A stretch of 7,924 nucleotides of DNA from Victivallales bacterium (GCA_017431185.1 JAFRLP010000195.1:1-7924), one strand, 5' to 3'; positions 1 through 6,358 are shown, counted from the stretch's first letter. Numbers and translations: made by a program. Notes: generated from the sequence alone by a model not told the origin.

Positions 1-129
1 AATCCAATCACAATCACACCTGATGATGTAGTATCAAATGCTGTAGATATATTTCAAAATAATAATTTTCATCGTCTACCTGTTGTCGATAAATCAAATC
101 ATGTAGTTGGTTTAATTACTGAAAGAACC
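1..129 (+). CDS. CBS-domain protein fragment (no start, no native end), foreign to the rest of the window
   Basis: Frame +1 from base 1 reads NPITITPDDVVSNAVDIF..., then HRLPVVD and VVGLITE. This is the classic CBS half-domain pattern of a 'TP' start, a helix, 'HRLPVVD' and 'GLIT', as found in AcuB-like/Lactobacillales CBS proteins that usually bind adenosine nucleotides. Family sequences normally continue past GLITE with a conserved linker into a second region; here the reading becomes unrelated after about base 126. The frame stays open to a stop at 265-267 only by running antisense through the next gene, so I end the call near 129. GC is about 29% over bases 1-120 against clearly higher GC beyond. 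The family call is fairly safe; I infer that it belongs to another organism or locus. Confidence 0.65.
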
Positions 130-152
130 CGTCAAGAGAATGTATCGCCCTG

Positions 153-1736
153 TCACTTTCTGGACGGCAACGCCATCTCCTTCCAGCCGTCGATGCGCCC
201 CTTTGCGGAGTTGAAGTTGACGCCGATTATCCGAATGGGAAGTCCGCAGGACTGGAATTTCTCGTAGTAGTGCCTGTCCACAATCTGGGCGACTGCTTTC
301 TTCGCACTCTTGTTCAATTTGAACTCGAAGATATAGACCGCCTTCGCCGTGCGGATGTACGCGTCAATTCGTCCCTCGTTGGTGCGGGATTCTGCCTTGA
401 CGCTGCTTCCAAGGAGCAGGAAGGTGATGAAGAAGATGGTCTGGTAGTAGTGTTCGTCGCCTCCGCAGATGTCGTATGGAATGCTGGCGAAGTAGGATTC
501 CAGAGTGGCCATGAAGGCCTCCAAGTCGTCGCGCCGCATGGCGTCCGTAAGCTTGAAGACCATGGAGGACATGGCGGAGTCCTTGTAGCCGCTGTAGTAG
601 GCCAGCAATTGGGTATTGAAGGCGTCCTCCACTTCATGGTCGGGGAAGCCCAGCCTGAACATGCTTGCTCCCAGAGCCCCCGGCAGGACCTCCTTGATGG
701 TCAGATAGCCTGTCTGCCAGAGTAGCCCAAGAGGATCGATGTTGTCCACCTCGTATGCGCCGAAGGCCAGCGAGGTGACGGGGACGGTGAGGGCCTGCTC
801 GAAGTCGAAACGCGTCGTCCTGGCCAGTTCGAACAGTACCGTGGTCACGCCTGTTGTGCCCCAGTAGTTGTCGAACTTGTATTTCTTGCTGAAGAAACTG
901 GAGATGGAGACGGGATTGCAGACATGGATGTCCGCCTCTGAAAAACGGTATCCATCGTACCAGGTAATCAGCATCCGCATCAATTCCTCGTCTGATACCC
1001 CGTTGGCTTTCTCCGCCTCTTCGATTCTATCCGCGAAATACCTTCTCACTTCATCTTCCGTAAAGCCCAGCATTGCCGCATAGTCGGCCTCCAGCGTGAT
1101 GTCCGTCAAGTTGTTCAGTTCCGAGAACAGCGACACGTGGCAGAACTTGCTCACGCCGGTAACCATGGCAAGGCGGATGCTCGTCGAGCATTTTTTGATG
1201 CTTGAATAGAACCCCTTCAACACCGGAAGAATCGCCTTGCATCGCGCCTGGTCGGAAATGTTACTCAGAATAGGCTTGTCGTATTCATCGACCAGGATGA
1301 CGACCTGCCTGGTGTCGGAGGCTTTTGCCGCATCCCTGATCAGGTTCTCAAAGCGGACGGCAAGTCCCGTTTCGCGCAGTTCCACTCCAAGGTCGTCCGC
1401 CGACGCCTTGAGAAGATGCTCAAGATAGGCATGGAGTTCCTCCGGCGTCCTGCTGTCGCAATTCGCAAGGTCAAGATGAATGACAGGATATTTCTCCCAC
1501 TTGTAGTCCTTGCCATGGATTGCAAGCCCCTCGAACAGCTCCTTCTTTCCCGTGAAGATGGCCTCCAGCGTTGAGAGCAGCAGCGACTTCCCGAAGCGAC
1601 GCGGACGCGACAGGAAATACATTCCCCTGGCGGGCCGTATCAGCTGCCAAATGTACTCCGTTTTGTCCACATAGAGGAAATTGCCATTTATCAAATCCTC
1701 GAATGTATATACACTGGTTGTCAAATCCTTTTCCAT
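153..1736 (-). CDS. AAA-ATPase-like / PD-(D/E)XK nuclease-fold protein (complete copy)
   Basis: 527-aa protein of the AAA-ATPase_like (PF09820) plus PDDEXK_9 (PF08011) architecture, recognised from memory of the family and not by a search. The N-terminus has the family signature FEDLINGNFLYVDKT, then a Walker A-like motif RPRRFGKS at about residues 44-51. Walker B VVILVDEYDKP follows with D150/E151, then a TGVSKFCHVSLFSELNN segment. Near the C-terminus GRID (D458) and FEFK (E471, K473) fit a PD-(D/E)XK core, so nuclease or nucleotide chemistry is plausible but unproven. An ATG ten codons upstream (1766) exists, but 1736 is preferred: AGGA lies 8 bases before it, and the sister copy at 2701 starts with the same MEKDLTTSV. 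Such genes are highly expanded in gut Bacteroidota and Lentisphaerota; their role is not established. The gene appears intact. Confidence 0.9.
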   Translation of the reverse strand: MEKDLTTSVYTFEDLINGNFLYVDKTEYIWQLIRPARGMYFLSRPRRFGKSLLLSTLEAIFTGKKELFEGLAIHGKDYKWEKYPVIHLDLANCDSRTPEELHAYLEHLLKASADDLGVELRETGLAVRFENLIRDAAKASDTRQVVILVDEYDKPILSNISDQARCKAILPVLKGFYSSIKKCSTSIRLAMVTGVSKFCHVSLFSELNNLTDITLEADYAAMLGFTEDEVRRYFADRIEEAEKANGVSDEELMRMLITWYDGYRFSEADIHVCNPVSISSFFSKKYKFDNYWGTTGVTTVLFELARTTRFDFEQALTVPVTSLAFGAYEVDNIDPLGLLWQTGYLTIKEVLPGALGASMFRLGFPDHEVEDAFNTQLLAYYSGYKDSAMSSMVFKLTDAMRRDDLEAFMATLESYFASIPYDICGGDEHYYQTIFFITFLLLGSSVKAESRTNEGRIDAYIRTAKAVYIFEFKLNKSAKKAVAQIVDRHYYEKFQSCGLPIRIIGVNFNSAKGRIDGWKEMALPSRK

Positions 1737-1854
1737 GCAGTCTGTCCTAATGTCGCATCTGTCCATACCTCATTGCCGTCTGCGCCTGATTCATTGTTTG
1801 ACTTATCTCTTTTTAATGTAGCCTGTAAAAGGAGTTTTTCCTCTTGGTCTCTCG
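1113..1854 (-). repeat. Long direct repeat, copy 1 (AAA/PD-(D/E)XK gene N-terminal part plus 118-bp upstream region)
   Basis: This segment is repeated at 2081-2819. The offset is 965 bp at the start codons and 968 bp at the far end, a one-codon difference. Identity is very high from about the first 75 codons through the 118 bp upstream (I count about 15 differences in the upstream 118). It is also near-perfect over the last ~40 bp around GTTCAGTTCCGAGAACAG. The middle coding part is clearly diverged. Similarity ends on one side at the IS remnant (2080/2081) and on the other at 1854/1855 and 2819/2820. Confidence 0.85.
1745..1748 (-). promoter_or_regulatory. Ribosome binding site that decides the start of the 153-1736 gene
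   Basis: On the minus strand AGGA (1748-1745) stands 8 bases before the ATG at 1736-1734. The same motif and spacing precede the ATG of the truncated sister copy at 2701. The longer reading from 1766 has no comparable motif and adds ten residues absent from the copy. Confidence 0.6.
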
Positions 1855-1855
1855 G

Positions 1856-2011
1856 TATTTCTTGAAAAATCGCAAAAATCTGAAGGAAAAGACCGTGGCG
1901 GACTACATCAACTTCTACAACTGTAAACGCCCCCGCCGAAAACTGAAATTGCAGCCCCCTGACCAGTTTGAACGGAGCTGGTTCGAAAAGGGCGCCACGA
2001 CGGGTAATTGA
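1856..2011 (+). pseudogene. IS3-type transposase OrfB, last 51 codons
   Basis: The frame beginning at 1856 reads YFLKNRKNLKEK, then ADYINFYNCKRPRRKLK and PPDQFERSWFEKG, stopping with TGA at 2009-2011. The YI-FYN-x-x-RP--KL---P--F pattern is the typical end of IS3/IS150-group OrfB integrase-like transposases, after the last catalytic Glu. An in-frame stop lies upstream at 1826-1828 and there is no usable start, so this is a fragment. Family assignment rests on pattern recall. Confidence 0.65.
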
Positions 2012-2021
2012 GCGGGACAAT

Positions 2022-2071
2022 AAAAAAGCGACTTTGGGGAGAGGTCATAAAGACGTGTCTCATAAGTCGCT
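2022..2071 (-). terminator. Terminator-like hairpin after the truncated AAA gene
   Basis: On the minus strand, AGCGACTT (2071-2064) pairs perfectly with AAGTCGCT (2034-2027), which runs directly into a T tract (2026-2022). The stem is 8 bp but the loop is long (29 nt) and contains the stop of the truncated gene (2062-2060), so efficiency is uncertain. The inverted repeat may instead belong to the IS end. Confidence 0.35.
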
Positions 2072-2701
2072 GCACTTGCAGTTCAGTTCCGAGAACAGCG
2101 ACACATGGCAGAACTTGCTCGCGCCTGTCACAAACAAAAGCCGCTCCATGGCGTTCCGGTCTTTCAGAACGCTGTAGAACCCATTCAGGCACATCAGAAT
2201 CTCACCGACGTTCTCCTTTGATATGTTGGTGAGAATCGGCTTGTCGTATTCGTCCACTAGAATAACGACCTGTCCTTTTTTGTGCAAGGCATCTATGAGC
2301 TTGCCGAATGACGTTGCCGCATCCGCGTCTTTTGGAAGCTTTATGGAATAGGATTCGGCGACGGTGACCACCTTGTCCCGCAAATACGCATCGACTTTAT
2401 CCGCCGTGTTCTTCATTGGCGTATAGTCTCCGAAGCTCAAGTGGATGATAGGATGCATCTTCCACTCGTATGGCTTGTCGTAGAGCGAAAGCCCTTTGAA
2501 CAGTTCCTTCTTTCCAGAAAAGATGGCCTCCAGTGTTGAGAGCAGCAGCGACTTCCCGAAGCGACGCGGACGGGACAGGAAATACATTCCTTTGGCAGGC
2601 CGTATCAGCTGCCAGATGTACTCTGTCTTGTCAACATAGAGGAAATTGCCATTTATCAAATCCTCGAATGTATATACACTGGTTGTCAAATCCTTTTCCA
2701 T
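2060..2701 (-). pseudogene. AAA-ATPase-like / PD-(D/E)XK protein, second copy, truncated by IS remnant
   Basis: 213-codon reading frame whose first ~206 codons are homologous to the intact 527-aa neighbour. It has the same MEKDLTTSV start, the same Walker A-like RPRRFGKS at 44-51 and a Walker B VVILVDEYDKP, ending with FCHVSLFSELN. The last residues (CKCSDL) and the stop come from IS-derived DNA. The rest of the ATPase region and the whole PD-(D/E)XK domain are absent, so the nuclease function is lost. A dominant-negative or regulatory ATPase fragment cannot be excluded, but decay is the simplest reading. Start and ribosome binding site are conserved with copy 1. Confidence 0.85.
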
Positions 2702-2819
2702 TCAATCTGTCCTAATGTTGCATCTATCAATACCTCATTGCCGTCTGCGCATGATTCTTTATCCGACTTATTACTTTTTAATGTAGCCCGTAAAAGGAGT
2801 TTTTCCTCTTGACCTCTCG
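2081..2819 (-). repeat. Long direct repeat, copy 2
   Basis: Partner of 1113-1854, in the same orientation. It carries the start codon at 2701, the Walker A and Walker B regions and the conserved 118-bp upstream stretch, and is cut at 2081 by IS-derived sequence. The high-low-high identity pattern along the repeat points to gene conversion or recombination between paralogues and not to one simple recent tandem duplication. Confidence 0.85.
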
Positions 2820-3287
2820 TCGCACAACTGGTACAATTCCCCCGAGTCTTTCACGTTATTTTGCTCTTTTGACAAAGAGGAAGAAGCCGCCCCTGAGGCT
2901 GTTCTGGCAGACATAGCCAACTGGTTCGTATTCGTCATTAAGAGCAACTTTGAATTCACTTTCCATAATAGAGTCAAGGACGGGATGCCCGTTAGGTTGC
3001 AAATAGCAAAGTTCGTGGCGTGGGATTCTTGCTCTCCAAGAGTGCCGCCGATAGCAAAAAGCCTAACGGGCGTTCAGTTTTCTGCTTAATCAACCGAAAA
3101 GTGTCGGTTTTGGAAAACAGAGAAAACCAGGGCAAGGAGTGGCTGCCTCCTCAAGTCCTCGATCAAGCCGATGATGGACAATCGCCTGCCGCACGATTCC
3201 ATCTCCGATGTCAATGCAGGCAGGCAACGTCCCCATCACCAGCGCATTCGGCTGCATAAGCCCTGGTTTTCCGCATTGCGCGGGACT
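2820..3287. other. Intergenic stretch without a convincing gene
   Basis: About 470 bp. A + frame is open from 2787 to a stop at 3087-3089 (reads NWYNSPESF..., then ADIANWFVF...), but it lacks a start codon and I recognise no family; it may be a gene relic. Minus-strand frames here are short and unremarkable. The stretch holds inverted repeats at 2987-3071, 3092-3109 (AACCGA/TCGGTT, 6-nt loop) and 3184-3225 (GCCTGCC/GGCAGGC, 28-nt loop). None has the T tract of a good terminator. Confidence 0.4.
2987..3071. repeat. 10-bp perfect inverted repeat with integron-core-like motifs
   Basis: GCCCGTTAGG (2987-2996) and CCTAACGGGC (3062-3071) are exact reverse complements 65 nt apart. GTTAGGT (2991-2997) fits the attC core GTTRRRY and GCCTAAC (3061-3067) fits the inverse core RYYYAAC. 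The order is that of two cassette ends and not of one attC, and no matching half-sites flank them. The repeat is certain; the integron meaning is doubtful. Confidence 0.45.
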
Positions 3288-3743
3288 TCACCCCCTGATG
3301 ATTCCGCTGAAAGGAAGCGGTTCCTGCCCCATGGCATCCGTCTCCTCCCTGACAGGATTGAAATCGGCAAGCAGCTTCCGCCAGCGTTCGACTCCGTTCA
3401 CGAAGGCCTCCAACGCGGCAACGAAGGCATCCGTGTCCAGATGGTCCAGCGGGTAGGCGCGGACAAGGACATATTCCTTTGTGCGGGGGTTCTGAGAAAG
3501 CGTCGCGCCCCCGGTTCCCTGGAAGAGGAAATTCGCCTGAAGCAGAAAAGCGTTGTATTTCGGGATGTCCTCCGTGGGCCCCTGGCCGATGACGCCGTAG
3601 AGCAGCACCGATCCATCCACTTCATTGTGGACGATCTCCACCTTCATGTTATCGAAACTCAGCGCAGTTATCCCATCTTTGGTGACGATGCCCTCTAAGC
3701 CAAACTTCGCCGCGAATCCCGCTATCAATTCATTGTATTCCAT
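3288..3743 (-). CDS. CesT-family type III secretion chaperone
   Basis: 151-aa cytoplasmic protein with the compact alpha/beta layout of class I T3S chaperones (CesT/Tir chaperone family, PF05932). An N-terminal helix with NELIAGFAAKFG (about residues 4-15) is followed by strands through about residue 52, with VEIVHNEVDGSVLLYGVIG. The helix PKYNAFLLQANFLF (61-74) comes next, then GGATLSQNP, then VLVRAYPLDHLD (92-103) and a helix DAFVAALEAFVNGVERW (105-121). The 'LLQANFLF..TGGATL..NP' block and the acidic character are typical. It would act as a dimer, holding the secretion-competent N-terminal part of a partner, most likely the protein encoded just upstream (39 bp gap). AAAGGAA lies about 9 bases before the ATG. 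No assigned gene symbol fits. Family call strong, partner inferred. Confidence 0.85.
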   Translation of the reverse strand: MEYNELIAGFAAKFGLEGIVTKDGITALSFDNMKVEIVHNEVDGSVLLYGVIGQGPTEDIPKYNAFLLQANFLFQGTGGATLSQNPRTKEYVLVRAYPLDHLDTDAFVAALEAFVNGVERWRKLLADFNPVREETDAMGQEPLPFSGIIRG

Positions 3744-3751
3744 AGTTGTTT

Positions 3752-3758
3752 TTCCTTT
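3752..3758 (-). promoter_or_regulatory. Ribosome binding site of the chaperone gene
   Basis: Minus-strand AAAGGAA (3758-3752) lies 8-9 bases before the ATG at 3743-3741, in the short gap after the upstream gene's stop. It supports independent initiation within one transcript. Confidence 0.6.
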
Positions 3759-3767
3759 GACGGCCGA

Positions 3768-3797
3768 TTAGTTGAAATCCATTTAGTTGAAATCCAT
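3768..3797 (-). repeat. Perfect 15-bp tandem duplication spanning the end of the effector gene
   Basis: TTAGTTGAAATCCAT occurs twice head-to-tail (3768-3782 and 3783-3797). On the minus strand each unit reads ATG GAT TTC AAC TAA, so the last codons M-D-F-N-stop of the effector candidate are followed immediately by a second, in-phase M-D-F-N-stop. The duplication does not alter the protein; it lengthens the gap to the chaperone gene. Confidence 0.9.
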
Positions 3798-5907
3798 GTA
3801 GAAGCTGGTCCTGCACTCGACTTCTCCTGCATGGAATTGATATTCCTGAGGCAAGGCATTGATCGTACGTCCAAGCCTGTCGGTACCCTGCATGTCTTTA
3901 AACACTTTGCTCGATGGCTCGTTGTCGTATTTGCTGAAGTCAACCTGCGCAAGGCGATCAAATCCCTGTCTTGTGATTCTTAGCTGCATGGTGGTGGAAA
4001 CCTTGCTTCCGGCATCCTGATTGAACTGAGTATAATTCTCCCCGTCGTCATTCAGAATGAAAATGCACTTTCCGCCCATGTCAAGCGTGGTATCAAGGTT
4101 CATTAGCAGCGAACCGTCCGGCTCCATGGTGAGATTGAAGGTGTATTTGTTCTTCTCCTGCCTGCTCGTGACACTGAAAGCCGTTCGGTTGAGATTCCTA
4201 TCCAGCCCAATGGCAATGCCGTCCGTCGCCGCCTTTATGGTCTGCTGGCTAAGCAGGGACAGCACGATATTCGCCTTGCCTTTCAATGCGCCGTTCAGAT
4301 TCAGATAGGTGGCGTTCGGGTCTCTCGTTACAAACTTCGCAATCTGGTCGCGAGCCTGGATGAAATCATTGGATAGTTTCACTCCGCCAGGAAGATTGAC
4401 ATCGAAATCGCGGATAATGTCCTTGGAAAACTGGGATTCCTCTCCCTTGCCTTCCGCGAACAGCTTGCAATCGTCGAGCATACCCCAGTTGACCATCGCC
4501 TGGCAGGTATTATTCGTCAACGACGTAATGGTCTGCAGAGGATCATGCGAATCGGAGCCGATTCTGCGCTCGATCAATTTCTTCATCGTCAAATCCCCTT
4601 CGCCATTGCCCCGTACCGTCTGGGAAAGGAAAATGTCAATGTCCTTTGCAAGCTGCGAAGAAGCCTCGCCCTTTATCTCATTCAGGATCAAATCCGCTTG
4701 GACGGAAGCAGGATTGAAATTGCCGTCGAACAAGTCAGTTTCCCGAAAATCGTTAGTCGGCTTTCCAAGACAGCCATATACGCTCTGCTTTACCCTGTTG
4801 ACATACATCAGATAGGCGTTCGCGGCCATCGACGTCCTGACAGCAAGCCCTTTTGGCATTCCCCTCTTGTTCATATTCCCCGCGACAAAGTCCGCATATA
4901 CGTTCATCACCTTTTGAGCCGTGGAGGTGTTGAACGCGTTATAGACTTTGCCAAGCGTGCTCTTGCTCAGGCGAGCGCAGAGGATGTCGCCCGCAAACTC
5001 GCGGCACGGGCGCATGTCGTCCGAACCTTCGAGAACCTTGATGATGTTTCTGTTCATCAAGTCATTGACATTGTTGCAGAATTGAGCCACGCCCTTGTGG
5101 AATTCTATCCCCGAAGACGAAGGCGACAGCCTGGAGAAATCATCGATGGGAAGCGTGCTGGCGGCCTGGACCAATTCCGTGATGACACCTTGCGGAAGAC
5201 TCTTTCCTTTAAGCTCTGTAATGCATTTCTTCCCGGCGGCCAGGATGGCGGGATTCTTTTTCGATACCTCCTTGAGCTCCGAGAAATTGGCCTTGATATC
5301 GTCAATTTTCTCCAGTACGGCTTCGGTGGAGCGGAGCTGTCCGGCACCACTGACGAGAAGGGTATCCATGTTTTTGACGACTATCGGAAGGACATCCGGA
5401 TCTTCGACGCAGCTTGAAATGACTGCTTTGATGCGCTCGTCAATCTGCGCGCTCCCGTCCGCGCCCGCCTTCTCATACGCGTGGCGCGCATGCGTCTTCG
5501 CTTCCGTGCATGCCGTCTGGACATTGTTCGCGAAATTGTCGATGGCTTCCTTTACCGCCATGATCCGACGTGCCGTAAGCGGCTTGCCCAAACCATAGTC
5601 CTGCATTCTTAGCGCCGTGTTGACGGATTCAGGGATTTTGCTTTCACCGCCGAACACCTCAATGACGGCATTCTTGAAGAGCTCGCGTGTCAAGTTGTTG
5701 ACATCCTTCCTGTTCCGAATGCGGAAAATCGCGGAGAATCCACCTATGCCGTCCGAATCGGCGACTTCGATTGCACGTATTCCGATGGGGGGTGTTTTCA
5801 ATGCCCGCCTGCGCAATGGCCTTTCCCTTGCCAGCCTGCGTCCTTTCCGTCGCAAAGTCCACAAAACTTTGCAACTGTTCAGTATATCCATTTACATTCA
5901 AAACCAT
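3783..5907 (-). CDS. Candidate type III secretion substrate/effector, 707 codons, with a frameshift at a C6 run
   Basis: Two frames join into one gene. From ATG 5907 (MVLNVNGYTEQLQSF...) the frame runs 40 codons to ...IENTP and then degenerates. The frame continuing with IGIRAIEVADSDGIGG... runs to the TAA at 3785-3783. They meet at the C6 run (5792-5787); removing one C gives exactly 708 codons including the stop. The alternative single-frame start at 5891 gives an arginine-rich, unprotein-like N-terminus and has no ribosome binding site, whereas GAAGGG stands 6 bases before 5907. I recognise no catalytic domain. Visible features are a polar Ser/Thr/Gln-rich N-terminus, a GKPLTARRI stretch, long helical regions and a beta-rich C-terminus (KYTFNLTMEPDGSLLMNLD). 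No signal peptide or membrane segment is seen. The downstream CesT-type chaperone makes a T3S substrate likely. Role in secretion is inferred; biochemical function is unknown. Confidence 0.7.
5787..5792 (-). other. C6 homopolymer at the frame switch of the effector candidate
   Basis: Six G on the + strand (six C on the coding strand) sit exactly where the N-terminal 40-codon frame and the long frame overlap (ACC CCC C|ATC). A five-C run would restore one frame. This can be a sequencing/assembly error, a real inactivating or phase-variable indel, transcriptional slippage, or +1 frameshifting on CCC-C. Confidence 0.75.
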
Positions 5908-5912
5908 AATTG

Positions 5913-5921
5913 TCCCTTCTT
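5913..5921 (-). promoter_or_regulatory. Ribosome binding site that fixes the effector start at 5907
   Basis: Minus-strand AAGAAGGGA (5921-5913) places the GAAGGG core 6 bases before the ATG at 5907-5905. No such motif precedes the other candidate start at 5891. Confidence 0.7.
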
Positions 5922-5933
5922 GTTTTCTTATTT

Positions 5934-5961
5934 AAAATATCAGCTACATAGACCTGTTCAA
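5934..5961 (-). promoter_or_regulatory. Weak sigma-70-like promoter candidate upstream of the effector gene
   Basis: On the minus strand TTGAAC (5961-5956) and TATTTT (5939-5934) are separated by 16 nt, in an AT-rich stretch just before the ribosome binding site. The leader would be short. Matches of this quality are common by chance in AT-rich DNA. Confidence 0.25.
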
Positions 5962-6093
5962 CAAGATATTCCAAACGTTATAAAATAATGGCTCAATAGT
6001 TTTTTTCCAGTTGCCTACGGCGAAAAATGGAAAGGGTGGAACACAAAAATCTGACGTAAAACAATGTCCAGGCCGTAATTGAACTCATTTTCC

Positions 6094-6109
6094 TGCAATG
6101 CAATGGCCA
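6094..6109 (-). promoter_or_regulatory. Sigma-54-like (-24/-12) promoter candidate upstream of the effector-chaperone pair
   Basis: Minus-strand TGGCCATTGCATTGCA (6109-6094) fits the RpoN consensus TGGCAC-N5-TTGCW except for the two bases after TGGC, and the GG-to-GC spacing is correct. Transcription would start near 6083, giving a leader of about 175 nt to the ATG at 5907. No activator site was identified. Sigma-54 control of T3S genes has been reported for Chlamydia, a relative of the inferred lineage; here it is only a candidate. Confidence 0.35.
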
Positions 6110-6238
6110 GAGCTTATCCTCTGCCTACTGCCTTTTCCCCCTCGGTCTTTCGTTTCCTAGTGTCCAATGTTTATACATCAATAATTCTTAAAAATCGTCC
6201 AATCGAATGGTTTTTCGTCCAAAACATGCTGCATTAGC

Positions 6239-6358
6239 GACTTCCTCTGCATCCATCCCTTCAACGACGGCAACGGCAGGATGAGCCGTTTGCTGACTCT
6301 GCTGATGCTCTACCAGAAAGGAAGGCGTTGGCCGAGCCACCTTCTATGTCCGCAATGA
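6239..6358 (+). pseudogene. Fic-domain protein remnant carrying the catalytic motif
   Basis: Frame from 6239 reads DFLCIHPFNDGNGRMSRLL followed by TLLMLYQKG. HPFNDGNGR is the Fic catalytic motif HxFx(D/E)GNGRxxR, with His as catalytic base, Asp for Mg2+ and Asn/Arg for the NTP phosphates; the trailing R and hydrophobic helix also fit. Active Fic proteins transfer AMP or related groups from nucleotides to hydroxyl side chains of target proteins. Only about 28 residues are recognisable: the preceding codons are not Fic-like (in-frame stop at 6182-6184, no start), and after LYQKG the frame leads to an unrelated tail and a TGA at 6356-6358. The rest of the domain (inhibitory and substrate-binding regions) is missing, so it is non-functional. 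Orientation is opposite to the T3S pair. Confidence 0.75.

Larger units (their letters stand above)
1855..2080 (+). mobile_element. IS3-family element remnant (right-hand part only)
   Basis: About 226 bp lie between the upstream region of the intact AAA gene and the breakpoint of the truncated copy. They encode a recognisable IS3-type transposase C-terminus (1856-2011), followed by ~69 bp of non-coding DNA that would include the element's right end. No left end, OrfA or catalytic DDE part is present, so the element is immobile. The right boundary is set at 2080/2081, where similarity of the truncated gene to its sister starts. I could not identify the terminal inverted repeat because the left end is missing. 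The likely history is insertion into the second AAA gene, then a deletion that removed most of the IS and the 3' part of the gene. Confidence 0.6.

Noticed and set aside
2771..2977. 68-codon minus-strand ORF upstream of the truncated AAA gene
   Set aside because: No ribosome binding site or family resemblance, and it overlaps the conserved non-coding upstream repeat.
2991..3067. A functional integron attC site
   Set aside because: The core motifs are in cassette-end order and lack the paired L'/L'' arms on either side; kept only as a low-confidence repeat.
3092..3109. Terminator for a + strand gene (AACCGA/TCGGTT hairpin)
   Set aside because: The stem is short, followed by only four T (partly in the stem) and then TGG; no supported + strand gene precedes it.
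3121..3287. Possible transposase relic (a + frame with NRLPHDSISDV resembling ISAs1-type phrases)
   Set aside because: The resemblance is a handful of residues, other family blocks are missing, and adjacent frames are equally open.
3171..3698. 175-codon open frame on the + strand
   Set aside because: Mostly antisense to the CesT-type chaperone gene, which has recognisable family blocks and a ribosome binding site; no family resemblance in the + reading.
4545..5417. 290-codon open frame on the + strand
   Set aside because: It lies entirely antisense to the effector candidate, which has better protein character, a ribosome binding site and a chaperone partner; the frame is open only because of codon bias on the other strand.
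3783..5891. Effector start at ATG 5891 giving an unbroken 702-aa protein
   Set aside because: No ribosome binding site, and the first ~34 residues are arginine-rich out-of-frame translation. The 5907 frame has a good site and normal protein composition, meeting the main frame at the C6 run.
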